Positions 17,966 through 27,240 are shown, counted from the first letter of the stretch. The stretch: DNA of 64,000 bases from an uncultured Collinsella sp. (GCA_902490365.1 CABUDQ010000001.1:50249-114248); one strand, 5' to 3'. Numbers and translations are program-made. Notes: generated by a model not told the origin, from the sequence alone.

Positions 17966-18784
17966 CTACTCGTAATCGTTCAGAATGTCGCCGAGCGGGT
18001 CACCGGAGCCACCGCCCATGCCGCCACCCTGCTTGGCCAGATCCTTAAGGCCAAGGTAGATGAGGGCAAGGGAGATGCCGATGAGGCCAAGGGCGATCAG
18101 CGTGAGCTGAGGGATGGCAGCAAGGACAAAGCCGAGGATGAAGAACGGCCAGGTCTCCTTGGTGGCCATCATGTTGATGACCATGGCGTAACCGACGGAA
18201 GCGACCATGCCGCCGCCGACAGCCATGCCGCCGGACAGCCAATCGGGCATAGCGTTAAGCGCGTTGGTAACGGCCTCGGCCGGGATGATGCACAGAAGTA
18301 CTGCCGGGATGGCGATACGAACACCCTGCATGAGGATGCCGGCGTACTGCCAACGCTCGATGCCGGCGAAGTCGCCCTTCTCGGCGCAGGCGTCCATGCC
18401 GTGAACCATAGCGGTAGCCAGGGTACGGCAGATCATGGTCAGGAACAGGCCAGCGACCGACAGCGGGACGGCGACGGCGATGGCGGCGGTAACGGCCTTG
18501 GCCGAATCGGTGGCGCCACCGTTAAGGGCGAGCACCATGATGATGGAAGATGCGACCGAGGCCAGAGCGGCGTCAGGCGCGACGGCGGCGCCGACGTTAG
18601 CCCAGCCAAGGGCCATCATCTGGAGCGAACCGCCCAGGAGGATGCCCTCCTGAAGGTGACCGGTTACGAGACCGATAAGCGTGCATGCCACGAGCGGCTG
18701 ATGGAACTGGAACTCATCCAGAATGCCTTCCATACCGGCAAGCAACGCGACAATCGCAACGAGCAGAATAGTGATTGCAGACAT
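17966..18784 (-). CDS. manY: PTS mannose/fructose/sorbose family EIIC component
   Basis: This 272-residue polytopic protein forms the sugar channel with EIID. It starts MSAITILLVAIVALLAGMEG, contains the EIIC signature around FHQPLVACTLIGLVTGHLQE and LGWANVGAAVAPDAALAS, and ends with a glycine-rich tail. The ATG at 18784 has AAAGGAGGG upstream. It is the middle gene of manX-manY-manZ. Confidence 0.94.
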   Translation of the reverse strand: MSAITILLVAIVALLAGMEGILDEFQFHQPLVACTLIGLVTGHLQEGILLGGSLQMMALGWANVGAAVAPDAALASVASSIIMVLALNGGATDSAKAVTAAIAVAVPLSVAGLFLTMICRTLATAMVHGMDACAEKGDFAGIERWQYAGILMQGVRIAIPAVLLCIIPAEAVTNALNAMPDWLSGGMAVGGGMVASVGYAMVINMMATKETWPFFILGFVLAAIPQLTLIALGLIGISLALIYLGLKDLAKQGGGMGGGSGDPLGDILNDYE

Positions 18785-18802
18785 GTATCGGACCCTCCTT
18801 TA

Positions 18803-19792
18803 CTATGCTTGAGCGGCCAGTTCGGCCTTAGCTTTCTTCAACATGGCGTCGAGATCCTCGGAGGCATCCGAAGGAACCTTGCGGACCTCGAACTTGACGC
18901 CCTTGGCCTTGAGAGCCTCGATGGTCTTGACATCGTCATCGCCCATAGCGACAGCGTTGGTGACGACGACCTTGCCCTTGGAGTGGGCCATGGAACCGAT
19001 GTTGGCTTCCTTGATGTCGACGCCGGCCTCGATGGCCCTGAGCAGATCCTGCGGGTTCTCGAACAGCAGCATGGCCTTGGTGTCACCAAAGCGCGTGTCC
19101 TTGACGACCTCGGCCATCTTCTTGATAGGCACGACGTTGGCGTGGACTCCCGGAGGGGCAGCCTGCTCGATCATGGTCTTGCGGAGCTCGTCGTGAGCAA
19201 CGCCGTCGGAGACCACGATGATGCGGTTGGGGTTGATCTGCTTGGTCCACGTGGTGGCCACCTGACCATGCAGCAGACGCGTGTCGATACGGACGTGGGC
19301 GATCTTGATGTGCCCGTCGCCGATCACCGTTCCCGGAGGAATGGCACCCGCAGGAGCAGCGGCGGCCGCAGCCGGCTTCTTCTCCTCGGGCTCCAGAGAC
19401 TCGGGCTTGACGCGCACGCCGGCCTTAGCCTCAGTCACGAGATGTTTTGCGATCGCATGTGCAGTGTTCTTTGCGTCAAAGCGCTGCGAATATGCCTCGA
19501 TGAGCATAGGCAGGTTGACACCGGTGACGATAGCCCAGGAATCATGGCCCTCGATGAGACCGCTGATCTGGTTGAAGGGCGTGCCGCCCCACAGATCAAC
19601 GAGGAAGAGCACCTGCTCCTGGTCCTCGAAGGAAGCGATTGCCTCCTCGACCTTGGCGCGGAAGTCGTCGGGGCCCATGCTCGGCTCGAGCGAGACCACG
19701 GCTACAGACGGCTGATCGCCAAAGACCATCGAGCCCGTCTGCTTGATTCCAGCCGCCAAGTCACCATGGCTAGCAAGAACAATACTTACCAT
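18803..19792 (-). CDS. manX: PTS mannose family fused EIIAB component
   Basis: This 329-residue cytoplasmic protein passes phosphate from HPr to the sugar. Residues 1 to about 135 are the EIIA domain, with the phospho-histidine H9 in LASHGDLA and the LVDLWGGTPFN motif. An Ala/Pro linker of about 25 residues follows. The rest is the EIIB domain with its histidine in RIDTRLLHGQVAT. The ATG at 19792 sits 7 nt after AGGAGG; a GTG at 19795 is also in frame. It is the first gene of the PTS operon. Confidence 0.94.
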   Translation of the reverse strand: MVSIVLASHGDLAAGIKQTGSMVFGDQPSVAVVSLEPSMGPDDFRAKVEEAIASFEDQEQVLFLVDLWGGTPFNQISGLIEGHDSWAIVTGVNLPMLIEAYSQRFDAKNTAHAIAKHLVTEAKAGVRVKPESLEPEEKKPAAAAAAPAGAIPPGTVIGDGHIKIAHVRIDTRLLHGQVATTWTKQINPNRIIVVSDGVAHDELRKTMIEQAAPPGVHANVVPIKKMAEVVKDTRFGDTKAMLLFENPQDLLRAIEAGVDIKEANIGSMAHSKGKVVVTNAVAMGDDDVKTIEALKAKGVKFEVRKVPSDASEDLDAMLKKAKAELAAQA

Positions 19793-20110
19793 CACATAAC
19801 CTCCTTTTTGTCTACGTATTTCCTACACGACATGAACGAAGTATACCTGTTTGGATTGTGGAATTATAGCTGAATCCGCAAAAGGTTGGATTATTTGTTT
19901 AAACGTCTAGGTTTGTTACAAGTTGATTACGTTGCTATTTTTCGACTCATTTCCCACTAAAGCGTCGCTCATCAAGTCATGTATTTTACAGATACAAGCA
20001 TGCTGTTCATTGATGCCGATTTTAAGCAAGTGCGAATGCGCTTGTACTGCCGCTATTTTGTTTAAACAGATATGACTTGACTATTTTCGTGGCTTATGTT
20101 CTAGCGCAAG
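19793..20110. other. AT-rich upstream region of the PTS operon
   Basis: This gap is clearly AT-richer than its surroundings. On the minus strand it contains TATACT (about 50 bp before manX) and TATAAT (about 75 bp before), either of which could be the -10 of the PTS promoter; no convincing -35 is seen. A short palindrome GCAAGTGCG/TGCGCTTGT lies near 20030. No sigma-54 type promoter and no gene is visible. Confidence 0.35.
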
Positions 20111-20166
20111 TAGTCATTGGGGACGTTCTTGTTTGACTAGCCATGCAAGAACGTCCCCAACGACTA
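20111..20166 (-). terminator. Perfect 15-bp stem downstream of hypA
   Basis: TTGGGGACGTTCTTG at 20117-20131 pairs perfectly with 20146-20160, and the stem can be extended by TAGTC/GACTA at the base. It lies directly after the hypA stop and probably ends that transcript. Parts of the arm (GTCCCCAATGAC-like) recur at 35270, 54830 and 63890, so it also belongs to a dispersed repeat family. Confidence 0.6.
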
Positions 20167-20170
20167 GGGG

Positions 20171-20596
20171 CTAGACGATGTGGAGGGGGTTGGCGGCGTC
20201 GACGGCGTCAGGAGCAGCGGGACCATCAGGGGCAGCGTCTGCCGGATCCTCGTCGGGGGTCTCGATCTGCTTGATCATGACCTCTTGGCCCTGGAGCAGA
20301 TAGGTATCGCCACTGCCGCAATGGGGGCAGGTCTTGCCGTGCTCGACTGTCGCATAGTCTCGGCCGCACGCCTCGCAATGCGTCACGGCCTCGACGGGCT
20401 CCACGATAAGCTCCGCGCCCTGCGTGATGGACTTTTTATCTGCCGCCCAGCGCCAAGCGTCGAGCAGCAAGTCGGGAACGACGCCCGAGACCTCGCCCAG
20501 CAGCAGCGTGACGCTCGAAACGCGACGCACGCCATTGGCGCGCGCCACATTCTCGACATCGCGAATGATGTGATAAACAATCCCGAGCTCGTGCAC
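20171..20596 (-). CDS. hypA: Hydrogenase maturation nickel metallochaperone HypA
   Basis: HypA delivers nickel to the [NiFe]-hydrogenase large subunit. The 141-residue protein begins MHELGIVYHIIRDV, with the nickel-binding His2 and Glu3. It carries two CxxC pairs (CEAC and CPHC) for structural zinc. The C-terminus is extended by about 25 acidic and Ala/Pro residues beyond the usual about 115. The GTG start at 20596 has GGAAGGA upstream. It stands alone, 28 kb from hypFCDE, and lies just after one of the structured RNA elements. Confidence 0.93.
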   Translation of the reverse strand: MHELGIVYHIIRDVENVARANGVRRVSSVTLLLGEVSGVVPDLLLDAWRWAADKKSITQGAELIVEPVEAVTHCEACGRDYATVEHGKTCPHCGSGDTYLLQGQEVMIKQIETPDEDPADAAPDGPAAPDAVDAANPLHIV

Positions 20597-20608
20597 TTTT
20601 AATTCCTT

Positions 20609-20752
20609 CCGCCGTTCTAACGAACGGCGGTCGACTTGACGCTGCGCGAGCCCCAGACGGACGATCTGCCTTTCAATCGTCGGGCATGGGCAAAAGCCCT
20701 ATGCCCTCCTCTTTCAAGGCACCTCGCCACGCCTGGGACTCGCTCGCTGTCC
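20609..20752 (-). ncRNA. Structured RNA element, copy 1 (minus strand)
   Basis: Read on the minus strand, GGACAGCGAG leads into a long outer stem (20724-20743 with 20646-20664, with wobble pairs). A second stem TGCCTT/AAGGCA, an internal loop GAAAGAGGA/GACGATTGA and an apical hairpin (GGGCAT/ATGCCC with GGGC/GCCC inside) follow. Then come GCAGCGTCAAG and a 9-bp end hairpin (20609-20617 with 20622-20630). Two other full copies (54.9 and 61.9 kb) keep this fold with different bases. Here it lies between the oxidoreductase and hypA, reading in their direction. The function is unknown. Confidence 0.65.
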
Positions 20753-20790
20753 AACCGTTCTCTGCGCCGTTCTCTTGTTTGTTGCGTTTT

Positions 20791-23568
20791 TTATTTCTTC
20801 CCAAATTTGATTTTGATCGCGCGCTTCAAAGCGTACTTGCCGAGGCTGGGGAGCTTTTGCTCGTATTTGACCATCGTGGAGCACTCGGGGCGGTCGCGAT
20901 CCAGATGGATGGCGTCGAACGCGCACTTGGTGGTGCACAGACCGCAGCCAATACACTTGTTGGGGTCGACGATCGAGGCGCCGCAGCCCAGGCAGCGAGC
21001 GGTCTCGGCGCGCACCTGTTCCTCGGTAAAGGTCTCGACGCACTCGCTAAACGGCGCGGCCTTCTCGCGTTCGCGGTCCACATGCGCAACCTCGCGGCTC
21101 GCGTTGTCGTAGCTTTCGATCACGGCATCGTCGCGGTCAAGCGCGGTGTAGCGGCGCTGGTTGCGGCCGATGGTGAGCGTGGAGCCCGGCTGCACAAAGC
21201 GATGGATGGACACCGCGGCCTCGTGACCGGCGGCAATGGCATCGATGGCAAAGCTGGGGCCAGTGTAGACGTCGCCGCCCACAAAGATGTCGGGCTCGGC
21301 GGTCTGGTACGTCTGCGGATCGGCAAGGGCACCCTGGCCGCGGCCGAGCTCCACCTTGGAGCCAGCCAGCAGGTCGCCCCACACAATGGACTGGCCAATC
21401 GACATGACGACACGGTCGGCATCGACACGGCGCAAGTCGTTCTCGTCATACTCGGGCGCAAAACGGCCCTCGTCGTCAAAGACACGCGTGCAGCGCTTGA
21501 AGGTGATACCGCACACACGACCGGCCTCGTCCAGGTGAATCTCCTTGGGGCCCCAGCCGCAGCTAATGTGCGCGCCGTCCTCAATGGCCTCGCGACGCTC
21601 CTCCTCGCTGGCAGGCATCTGGGCCTCGCTCTCCAGGCAGAACATCTCAACGTGCTCGGAACCCAGACGGCAGGCGTTGCGCGCGACGTCGATGGCCACG
21701 TTGCCGCCGCCCACCACGATGGTGCGCCCGGGCAGCGCGTCGATCTTGCCGCTGTTAACCTCGCGAAGGAAGTCGACGGCCACGGTCACATCCTCGGCAT
21801 CCTCGCCCGGAATGCCGGCAAGGCGGCCGCCCTGGCAGCCAATGGCCACGTAGAAGGCCTTAAAGCCCTGCGCGCGCAGCTCGTCGAGCGTCACGTCGCG
21901 ACCGACTTCCACGCCATAGCGGAACTCGGCACCCATCAGGCGAATGACCTCGACCTCGGCCTCGATAACATCCTTCTGCAGCTTAAAGCTGGGAATGCCG
22001 TAGGTGAGCATGCCGCCCGGGCGCTCGTTTTTCTCGAACACAACGGGCTTGTAGCCCTTCTCGGCCAGGTAGAATGCGCAGGACAGGCCGGCCGGACCGG
22101 CACCGATGATGGCAATCTTCTGATCGAAGCCGCCGGCACGCGTCGGGGTCACCACAGGTGGGACATAGCGAGTCGCGGCATCCAGATCGCGCTGGGCGAT
22201 AAACTTCTTGACCTCGTCGATAGCCACGGCCTCGTCCACGCGACCGCGGGTGCAGGCATCCTCGCAGCGGCGGTTGCACACACGGCCGCAGATAGCGGGC
22301 AGCGGGTTCTCGCGCTTGATGAGCGCCAGAGCCTCGTCGTAGCGGCCCTGCGCCGCAAGCTTTAAGTAGCCCTGAACGGCAACGTGAGCGGGGCAAGCCG
22401 TCTTGCAGGGCGCGGTGCCAGACTCGTGCGTCTCGATGCGGTTGTCGTTGCGGTAGTTGGGCGACCACTTGGTGTGATCCCACTTGGTGGCATCGGGCAG
22501 CTCCTGGCGCGGATACTCGGGCACGCGGCCGCCGGCCTTTTTGCTGCAGAGCTTCTGGCCCAGTTTGGCGGCGCCGGCCGGACACACCTCAACGCAGCGA
22601 CCGCAGGCCACGCACTTGTCCTTCTCGACCTTGGCGACATAGGCTGAGCGCGACAGGTTGGGCGTGTTGAACAGCTGCGAAGTGCGCAGGGCGTAGCACA
22701 CGTTGACGTTGCAGTTGCAGATGGCGAAGATTTTGTTCTCACCGTCGATGTTGGTGATCTGGTGCACAAAGCCGTTGTCCTCGGCCTGGCGCAGGATGTC
22801 GTAGACCTCCTCGCGCGTCACATAATGGCCGCGGTCGGTCTCGACCACGTAGTCGGCCATATCGCCCACGGCGATGCACCAATCGGCCGGGTCGTCGGCG
22901 CAGCCCCCTCCCATCACGCGACGGCTCGCGCGGCAGCTGCAGGTGCTGGCGGCATACTTACCCTCGTATTTGTCGAGCCAATGCTCGATATGCTCGATCG
23001 GCACCGAGGTGCTCGCGGCATCGATGGCCTTCTCGACCGGAATGACATGCATGCCGATGCCGGCACCGCCGGGCGGCACCATCGGCGTGGCCTTGGACAG
23101 CGGCCCCTTGGACGCCTGCTCAAAGAACTTGGCATAGACCGGATGCTCCTCGAGCTGGCTCACGCGCATGTTGAGGAACTCGGCGGAACCCGGCACCAGC
23201 ATGGGCAGCACCCACTGCTTGGCGCGCTCGGGGTTTTCCCAGTTGTACTCGAGCAGACCCGTGTAGCTCATGTCGTCGAGCATTTTTTCGATCTGGGCCT
23301 CGGGCATGCCGGTGATCTTGACCATCTCGGGCAGCGTGTAGGGGCGGCGCATCTTCATCTTGCAGAGCACTTCGGCCTGCTCGTCGGTCGCGGCCTCGGC
23401 AAACGACCAGTACTCGTAGCCCAGCAGCTCATCGCGGTGCAGCAGGCGGTTGGTGCAGTGCTCGCATAGTTTGACGATGGCCTCGCGCGGATGCTCCGGT
23501 ATCGGCGGCACGAACTCCGCGCCGATATCGGGCTCGGTATAGCTAATCCCCGGTCCGTTGAGAATCAT
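20791..23568 (-). CDS. Large Fe-S/FAD NAD(P)H-dependent oxidoreductase (GltD-like)
   Basis: This 925-residue protein combines several modules. Residues 1 to about 300 carry many cysteines (CEHC, STCSCRASRR, CNCNVNVC). A ferredoxin motif CVACGRCVEVCP follows. The middle is a glutamate-synthase small-subunit-like module (CKTACPAHV, CGRVCNRRCEDAC), with an FAD site (IIGAGPAGLSCAF) and an NAD(P)H site (VVGGGNVAIDVAR). The C-terminus has a second ferredoxin-like part (CLGCGA, CIGCGLCTTKC). It should move electrons between NAD(P)H, flavin and Fe-S clusters; the substrate is unknown. The ATG at 23568 has AAGGGA upstream. It is divergent from a TetR gene. Confidence 0.8.
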   Translation of the reverse strand: MILNGPGISYTEPDIGAEFVPPIPEHPREAIVKLCEHCTNRLLHRDELLGYEYWSFAEAATDEQAEVLCKMKMRRPYTLPEMVKITGMPEAQIEKMLDDMSYTGLLEYNWENPERAKQWVLPMLVPGSAEFLNMRVSQLEEHPVYAKFFEQASKGPLSKATPMVPPGGAGIGMHVIPVEKAIDAASTSVPIEHIEHWLDKYEGKYAASTCSCRASRRVMGGGCADDPADWCIAVGDMADYVVETDRGHYVTREEVYDILRQAEDNGFVHQITNIDGENKIFAICNCNVNVCYALRTSQLFNTPNLSRSAYVAKVEKDKCVACGRCVEVCPAGAAKLGQKLCSKKAGGRVPEYPRQELPDATKWDHTKWSPNYRNDNRIETHESGTAPCKTACPAHVAVQGYLKLAAQGRYDEALALIKRENPLPAICGRVCNRRCEDACTRGRVDEAVAIDEVKKFIAQRDLDAATRYVPPVVTPTRAGGFDQKIAIIGAGPAGLSCAFYLAEKGYKPVVFEKNERPGGMLTYGIPSFKLQKDVIEAEVEVIRLMGAEFRYGVEVGRDVTLDELRAQGFKAFYVAIGCQGGRLAGIPGEDAEDVTVAVDFLREVNSGKIDALPGRTIVVGGGNVAIDVARNACRLGSEHVEMFCLESEAQMPASEEERREAIEDGAHISCGWGPKEIHLDEAGRVCGITFKRCTRVFDDEGRFAPEYDENDLRRVDADRVVMSIGQSIVWGDLLAGSKVELGRGQGALADPQTYQTAEPDIFVGGDVYTGPSFAIDAIAAGHEAAVSIHRFVQPGSTLTIGRNQRRYTALDRDDAVIESYDNASREVAHVDREREKAAPFSECVETFTEEQVRAETARCLGCGASIVDPNKCIGCGLCTTKCAFDAIHLDRDRPECSTMVKYEQKLPSLGKYALKRAIKIKFGKK

Positions 23569-23655
23569 GGTTGTCCCTTCTCTTGCCACAGCCCGGCGAG
23601 ACCGCGGCGCCCCTCTTTGTACGGGTTCGACATGCCCCCATGCCGTTCACCCGCT

Positions 23656-23701
23656 ATTGTTGACATTGTGTCAAAAACAGTATTGACGAACCGTCAACAA
23701 T
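23656..23701. promoter_or_regulatory. Palindromic operator region between the oxidoreductase and tetR
   Basis: Two perfect palindromes lie side by side, TGACA-TTG-TGTCA (23661-23673) and TTGACG-AAC-CGTCAA (23683-23697). Outer arms ATTGTTGAC (23656-23664) and GTCAACAAT (23693-23701) form a larger inverted repeat around them. A further half-like GAACGGTC follows near 23720. This is what a TetR-family repressor controlling both divergent units would bind. The assignment to the neighbouring TetR protein is inferred. Confidence 0.65.
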
Positions 23702-23755
23702 ATTCAAGACTGTTAGGCGAACGGTCAGGCAAAAGAGGATGGAAGGCGGCAAAAC

Positions 23756-24418
23756 ATGGGCGGCAAAACAGCAGATACCTCTGTGGTCGATGCCGTCCCC
23801 GCATCCGATAGTGCGGCAAAGCGCCTGACGGGCGACGAACGCCGTCGCGAGATCCTCGATGCCGTGCGCACCGTAAGCTCCGAGCTGGGCGTGTCCCACC
23901 TATCGGTATCGGCCGTGACCAAGCGAGCCGGCTGCACGCGTTCATTGTTCTACCACTACTTTGCCGATATGGACGCCGCCGTCACCGCTGTTATGGACGA
24001 GGCGATCGACGGCTTTATCTCCGAGCTCGAGCAGTGGAACGCCGGCCGCACCGTCGGCGATATCGAGGGCGCGCTCGACACCGTCGCCCCGCTCTTTAAG
24101 CGTCTGGTCGCCAGCGGCCACGAACTGCCGAGTACGCTCACCTCAAGCAGTGGCGCGCTCTACGGCGGCTTTTTGCACAACGTGGTTCAGCGCGTGGCTC
24201 AGTACATCTGCGACACCACCGTGGTGGATTTTGTCGCCCATCATGAGCTGCGCATCGACCATGTCTACGAGACGTTCTACACCCTCATCATGGGACTGTT
24301 GATGTATATCCGCACGCACCCCGATGTGCCCGACGAGACAGTCAAGGAAATCATCGCCTCGACACTCCACATCGAGGGCTATACCGCCAAGTATCCGGAG
24401 CGCAAGCCCCAGAACTGA
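23756..24418 (+). CDS. TetR/AcrR family transcriptional regulator
   Basis: This 220-residue protein has an N-terminal TetR helix-turn-helix (about residues 25-72: RREILDAVRTV, then LSVSAVTKRAGCTRSLFYHYF). A variable ligand-binding C-terminal domain follows. The ATG at 23756 has GGAAGG upstream. It is divergent from the large oxidoreductase and directly upstream of a membrane protein gene, with palindromes in the shared promoter region. It probably represses both. The inducer is unknown. Confidence 0.88.
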   Translation: MGGKTADTSVVDAVPASDSAAKRLTGDERRREILDAVRTVSSELGVSHLSVSAVTKRAGCTRSLFYHYFADMDAAVTAVMDEAIDGFISELEQWNAGRTVGDIEGALDTVAPLFKRLVASGHELPSTLTSSSGALYGGFLHNVVQRVAQYICDTTVVDFVAHHELRIDHVYETFYTLIMGLLMYIRTHPDVPDETVKEIIASTLHIEGYTAKYPERKPQN

Positions 24419-24481
24419 CGACATTTGGCCAAACTGCCCGCGATCGGAAGAGGGGCCGCGGGCGTGTGAAAGGAGAGCAGC

Positions 24482-25489
24482 ATGCTGTTCGATGTTTGGG
24501 GTAGCGATACCCTTATCCACTGGGCCGGCTGGGCCATGGTCTTTATTGGCCTGATCGTGCTCAACGAGGTCGGCCGCCGCACCAAGCTGGGCGCGGCCAT
24601 CATCTTTGGCGTGGCTCCGCTGGCCATGACCATCTACTGCGTCGCCATCGCCATCGGCGTCTCGCAGGGTGCCGAGTGGGCGCTCACCAACCCCACCCAT
24701 GTGTACCAGAACAGCTGGTTCCACTACGCCAAGGTGTACGCGGCGCTGGCCGGTTGCTGGGGCTTCATTGCCATTAAGTACCAGTGGGGCAAGATCGGCA
24801 AGGCGCATTGGTTCCGCACGTGGCCGTTTGTGATCGTCGCCATCAACATCATGATCGCCGTCGTGTCCGACTTTGAGAGCGCCTATCACTTCTTTGTCCT
24901 GGGCGAGTCCACCTGGGTCACCTCCGAAGGTGCTACGCAGCTGGCCGGCTGGAACAACGTGTTCAACGGCATCGCCGGTATCATCAACATCTTCTGCATG
25001 ACCGGTTGGTGGAGCGTCTACGCCTCCGAGGACAAGACCGACATGCTGTGGCCCGACATGACCTGGGTCTACATCATCGCCTACGATATCTGGAACTTCT
25101 GCTACACCTACAACTGCCTGCCCACCCACTCCTGGTTCTGCGGCTTTGCGCTGCTGCTGGCGCCCACCGTCGCCGCCTTTATCTGGAACAAGGGCGGCTG
25201 GATCCAGAACCGCGCCTTTACGCTTGCTATTTGGTGCATGTTTGCCCAGGTGTTCCCGTACTTCCAGGAGGAGTCCATCTTTGTGACCCACTCCACGCTC
25301 GACCCCGGCGCCGCTACCGCGGTCTCGATCGCCGCACTGGTCGCCAACGTCGCCGCGATCATCTACATCGCTTACCGCGCCAAGAAGCTCGGCCGCAATC
25401 CCTACAAGCAGGATGTCTTTGAGGGCACCAGCGATTGGGAGAAGGCCACCGCCCGCCGCGCCAAGGTGGATTACGCGCACGCCGAGTAA
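24482..25489 (+). CDS. Polytopic membrane protein, DUF5692-like
   Basis: This 335-residue protein has about eight to nine membrane segments and many tryptophans and histidines. It starts MLFDVWGSDTLIHWAGWAMV and has a charged C-terminal tail ending DYAHAE. It resembles a Coriobacteriia/Clostridia family that I recall as DUF5692, but I am not certain of that name. The ATG at 24482 has AAAGGAGAG upstream. It is co-directional with the TetR gene (63 nt after its stop) and probably co-regulated with the divergent oxidoreductase. It could be a transporter or a membrane partner for the oxidoreductase. Confidence 0.7.
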   Translation: MLFDVWGSDTLIHWAGWAMVFIGLIVLNEVGRRTKLGAAIIFGVAPLAMTIYCVAIAIGVSQGAEWALTNPTHVYQNSWFHYAKVYAALAGCWGFIAIKYQWGKIGKAHWFRTWPFVIVAINIMIAVVSDFESAYHFFVLGESTWVTSEGATQLAGWNNVFNGIAGIINIFCMTGWWSVYASEDKTDMLWPDMTWVYIIAYDIWNFCYTYNCLPTHSWFCGFALLLAPTVAAFIWNKGGWIQNRAFTLAIWCMFAQVFPYFQEESIFVTHSTLDPGAATAVSIAALVANVAAIIYIAYRAKKLGRNPYKQDVFEGTSDWEKATARRAKVDYAHAE

Positions 25490-25556
25490 CATGTTTATTC
25501 CGTCCACATTTGAATGTAGGCAAACTTAGCCGATACCGCAATCGCGCGTCATGCGC

Positions 25557-25595
25557 AGCCCCGGAAAGCGATTCGCCCGCTTTCCGGGGCTTTTT
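25557..25595 (+). terminator. Rho-independent terminator after the DUF5692-like gene
   Basis: A 14-bp stem (AGCCCCGGAAAGCG at 25557-25570 with 25578-25591) is followed by TTTTT. It ends the TetR and membrane protein transcript. The remaining gap up to 25743 shows no gene. Confidence 0.9.
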
Positions 25596-25743
25596 GTTGT
25601 TGCGCGCATTCACGCACATATTCCATTCGCACACACATTCAAAACCTCTCGCACAGATAAAATCAGATTTCCGATCGCCTGACAGCTCTATATGACCTTG
25701 TTTTTGGGTACATTGTTGTCCCGATATTGAGCTTGGGGGATAT

Positions 25744-27240
25744 ATGAAAGATGAGACGATGGGCCAAGAGGATGCGACCCAAGATGCAGAAGCTTGCGCT
25801 GAGGCCTTGGAGAGCTTAGACCGGATTTCACTCGATGAGATTGCGTTTGACGATTCGGGCGTTGGTGTGCAGGATGAGCCGGAAGCCGAGGCGCAGTCCG
25901 ATGATCAGGATGCAGACGACGTTGAGCCTGCCAAAGATGAGGCAGGTCACGAAGACACCGAAAGCGAGGCCGGCAATCAGCTCGAATCCGACACGGGCGA
26001 GGAAACCGTCTTGCTCGACAGCTTGCCGGCCGAGGATTCGCTGACCCGCGAGCTTCCTGGCCTGGGTTCCGCACCAGCCGTGGACGAGACCATCGCCATG
26101 GGCGATATTCCCCTTCCGTCCGTCCCCTCGGCACGCGAGGCCGAGGTTCGCCATCGCAAGATGTCGCCCAAGCGCCGCAATCTGATGGTCGCCGGTGTCG
26201 TGGCCGTCGCGCTCGTCGCCGGTGGTGCAGGCTATGCTGCCTGGAACGGATATCAGCAAGAGCAGGCTGCCGCTGTCGCCGCCAATGCCCACACGATGAT
26301 GTCGGTGCAGATTGGCGTACATGCCGCGGGGCTCGACTGTTCCACCGGCTCCAAGATTCCCGTACAGGTAAGTGGCCAGGATTCTGACGGATCCTCCGTA
26401 AGCGAAACACTCTATGTTGACGAGCACGGCCGTGGCATCAAACTACTACCCGGTGACTACACGCTCTCCATCGCTGCCTCCCCCATCGCGGCCGACGGCA
26501 CCATCTATACCGTCCCGACCACCAAGACGCAGGTCACCGTTAAGAGCGATGGACAGGATTTAAGCGCCCAGGCTGCCTTTAAACTCAAGGTGCCTTCGGC
26601 CGACACGGTAACCGACGACCAGATCGATGCCGCCGCCAAATATGCCGAGGAGGGAGGCGCGAGCTCCGCCGCCACCGTCAAGGTGCTCCAGCAGGCGGCA
26701 ACTGCGCGTCGCAATGCCGCCGTCAATGCCGTGAGCGCGCAAAAGGCACAGGCGGCCCGTGATGCCGACGCCCGTCACAAGGCAACCGACCTTTACCAGC
26801 TCGATATCCCCGTCGAGTGGTACGGCAAGGTCGAGACTTGGCAGAATGGCAGCACGCTATGCATCTATCTTGCCGGCGACAGCGATACGCCGATCGTGAC
26901 GCTCGTCGCGGTGCGCGAGGGTGAGAGCTTTACGCCCGATGAGGGCGATACGGTTTTGGGTGCGGCCAATCTAGGCAACGGTTATACCGTCTACGCCAGC
27001 GGCCCCGTCTATCCGTACGTGGTGCCCCAGACCATCAACGGACGGACGCAGAATCCCGTGTCGACCTACCCCATGGACACGGCCATTGAGCTTGTCGAGC
27101 TCACGACCGGCAACCGCTACACCTATAGCCAGATCAAGAACGTACTGGTCGGCAAAGACGGCAAGGCCGACGCTGCGACCAAACTAGAGACCGACTACCT
27201 CGCCCAGATTCTCCTGCCGAGCATCAAAGCCCAGGACTAG
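25744..27240 (+). CDS. Hypothetical membrane-anchored protein with acidic cytoplasmic N-terminus
   Basis: This 498-residue protein has an acidic, low-complexity N-terminal part (residues 1 to about 135), one membrane helix (about 142-165, NLMVAGVVAVALVAGGAGYA) and a large external part. The external part has a beta-rich stretch (about 185-285), a helical Ala-rich segment (about 295-345) and a final beta domain around YQLDIPVEWYGKVETWQNGS. The ATG at 25744 has GGGGGA upstream. The layout resembles substrates of the membrane kinases encoded elsewhere in the window, but no function is recognisable. Confidence 0.75.
   Translation: MKDETMGQEDATQDAEACAEALESLDRISLDEIAFDDSGVGVQDEPEAEAQSDDQDADDVEPAKDEAGHEDTESEAGNQLESDTGEETVLLDSLPAEDSLTRELPGLGSAPAVDETIAMGDIPLPSVPSAREAEVRHRKMSPKRRNLMVAGVVAVALVAGGAGYAAWNGYQQEQAAAVAANAHTMMSVQIGVHAAGLDCSTGSKIPVQVSGQDSDGSSVSETLYVDEHGRGIKLLPGDYTLSIAASPIAADGTIYTVPTTKTQVTVKSDGQDLSAQAAFKLKVPSADTVTDDQIDAAAKYAEEGGASSAATVKVLQQAATARRNAAVNAVSAQKAQAARDADARHKATDLYQLDIPVEWYGKVETWQNGSTLCIYLAGDSDTPIVTLVAVREGESFTPDEGDTVLGAANLGNGYTVYASGPVYPYVVPQTINGRTQNPVSTYPMDTAIELVELTTGNRYTYSQIKNVLVGKDGKADAATKLETDYLAQILLPSIKAQD

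Noticed and set aside
19793..20110. Sigma-54 promoter for the mannose PTS operon, as in Firmicutes
   Set aside because: No TGGCAC-N5-TTGCA-like pair was found upstream of manX and no LevR-type activator gene is nearby.
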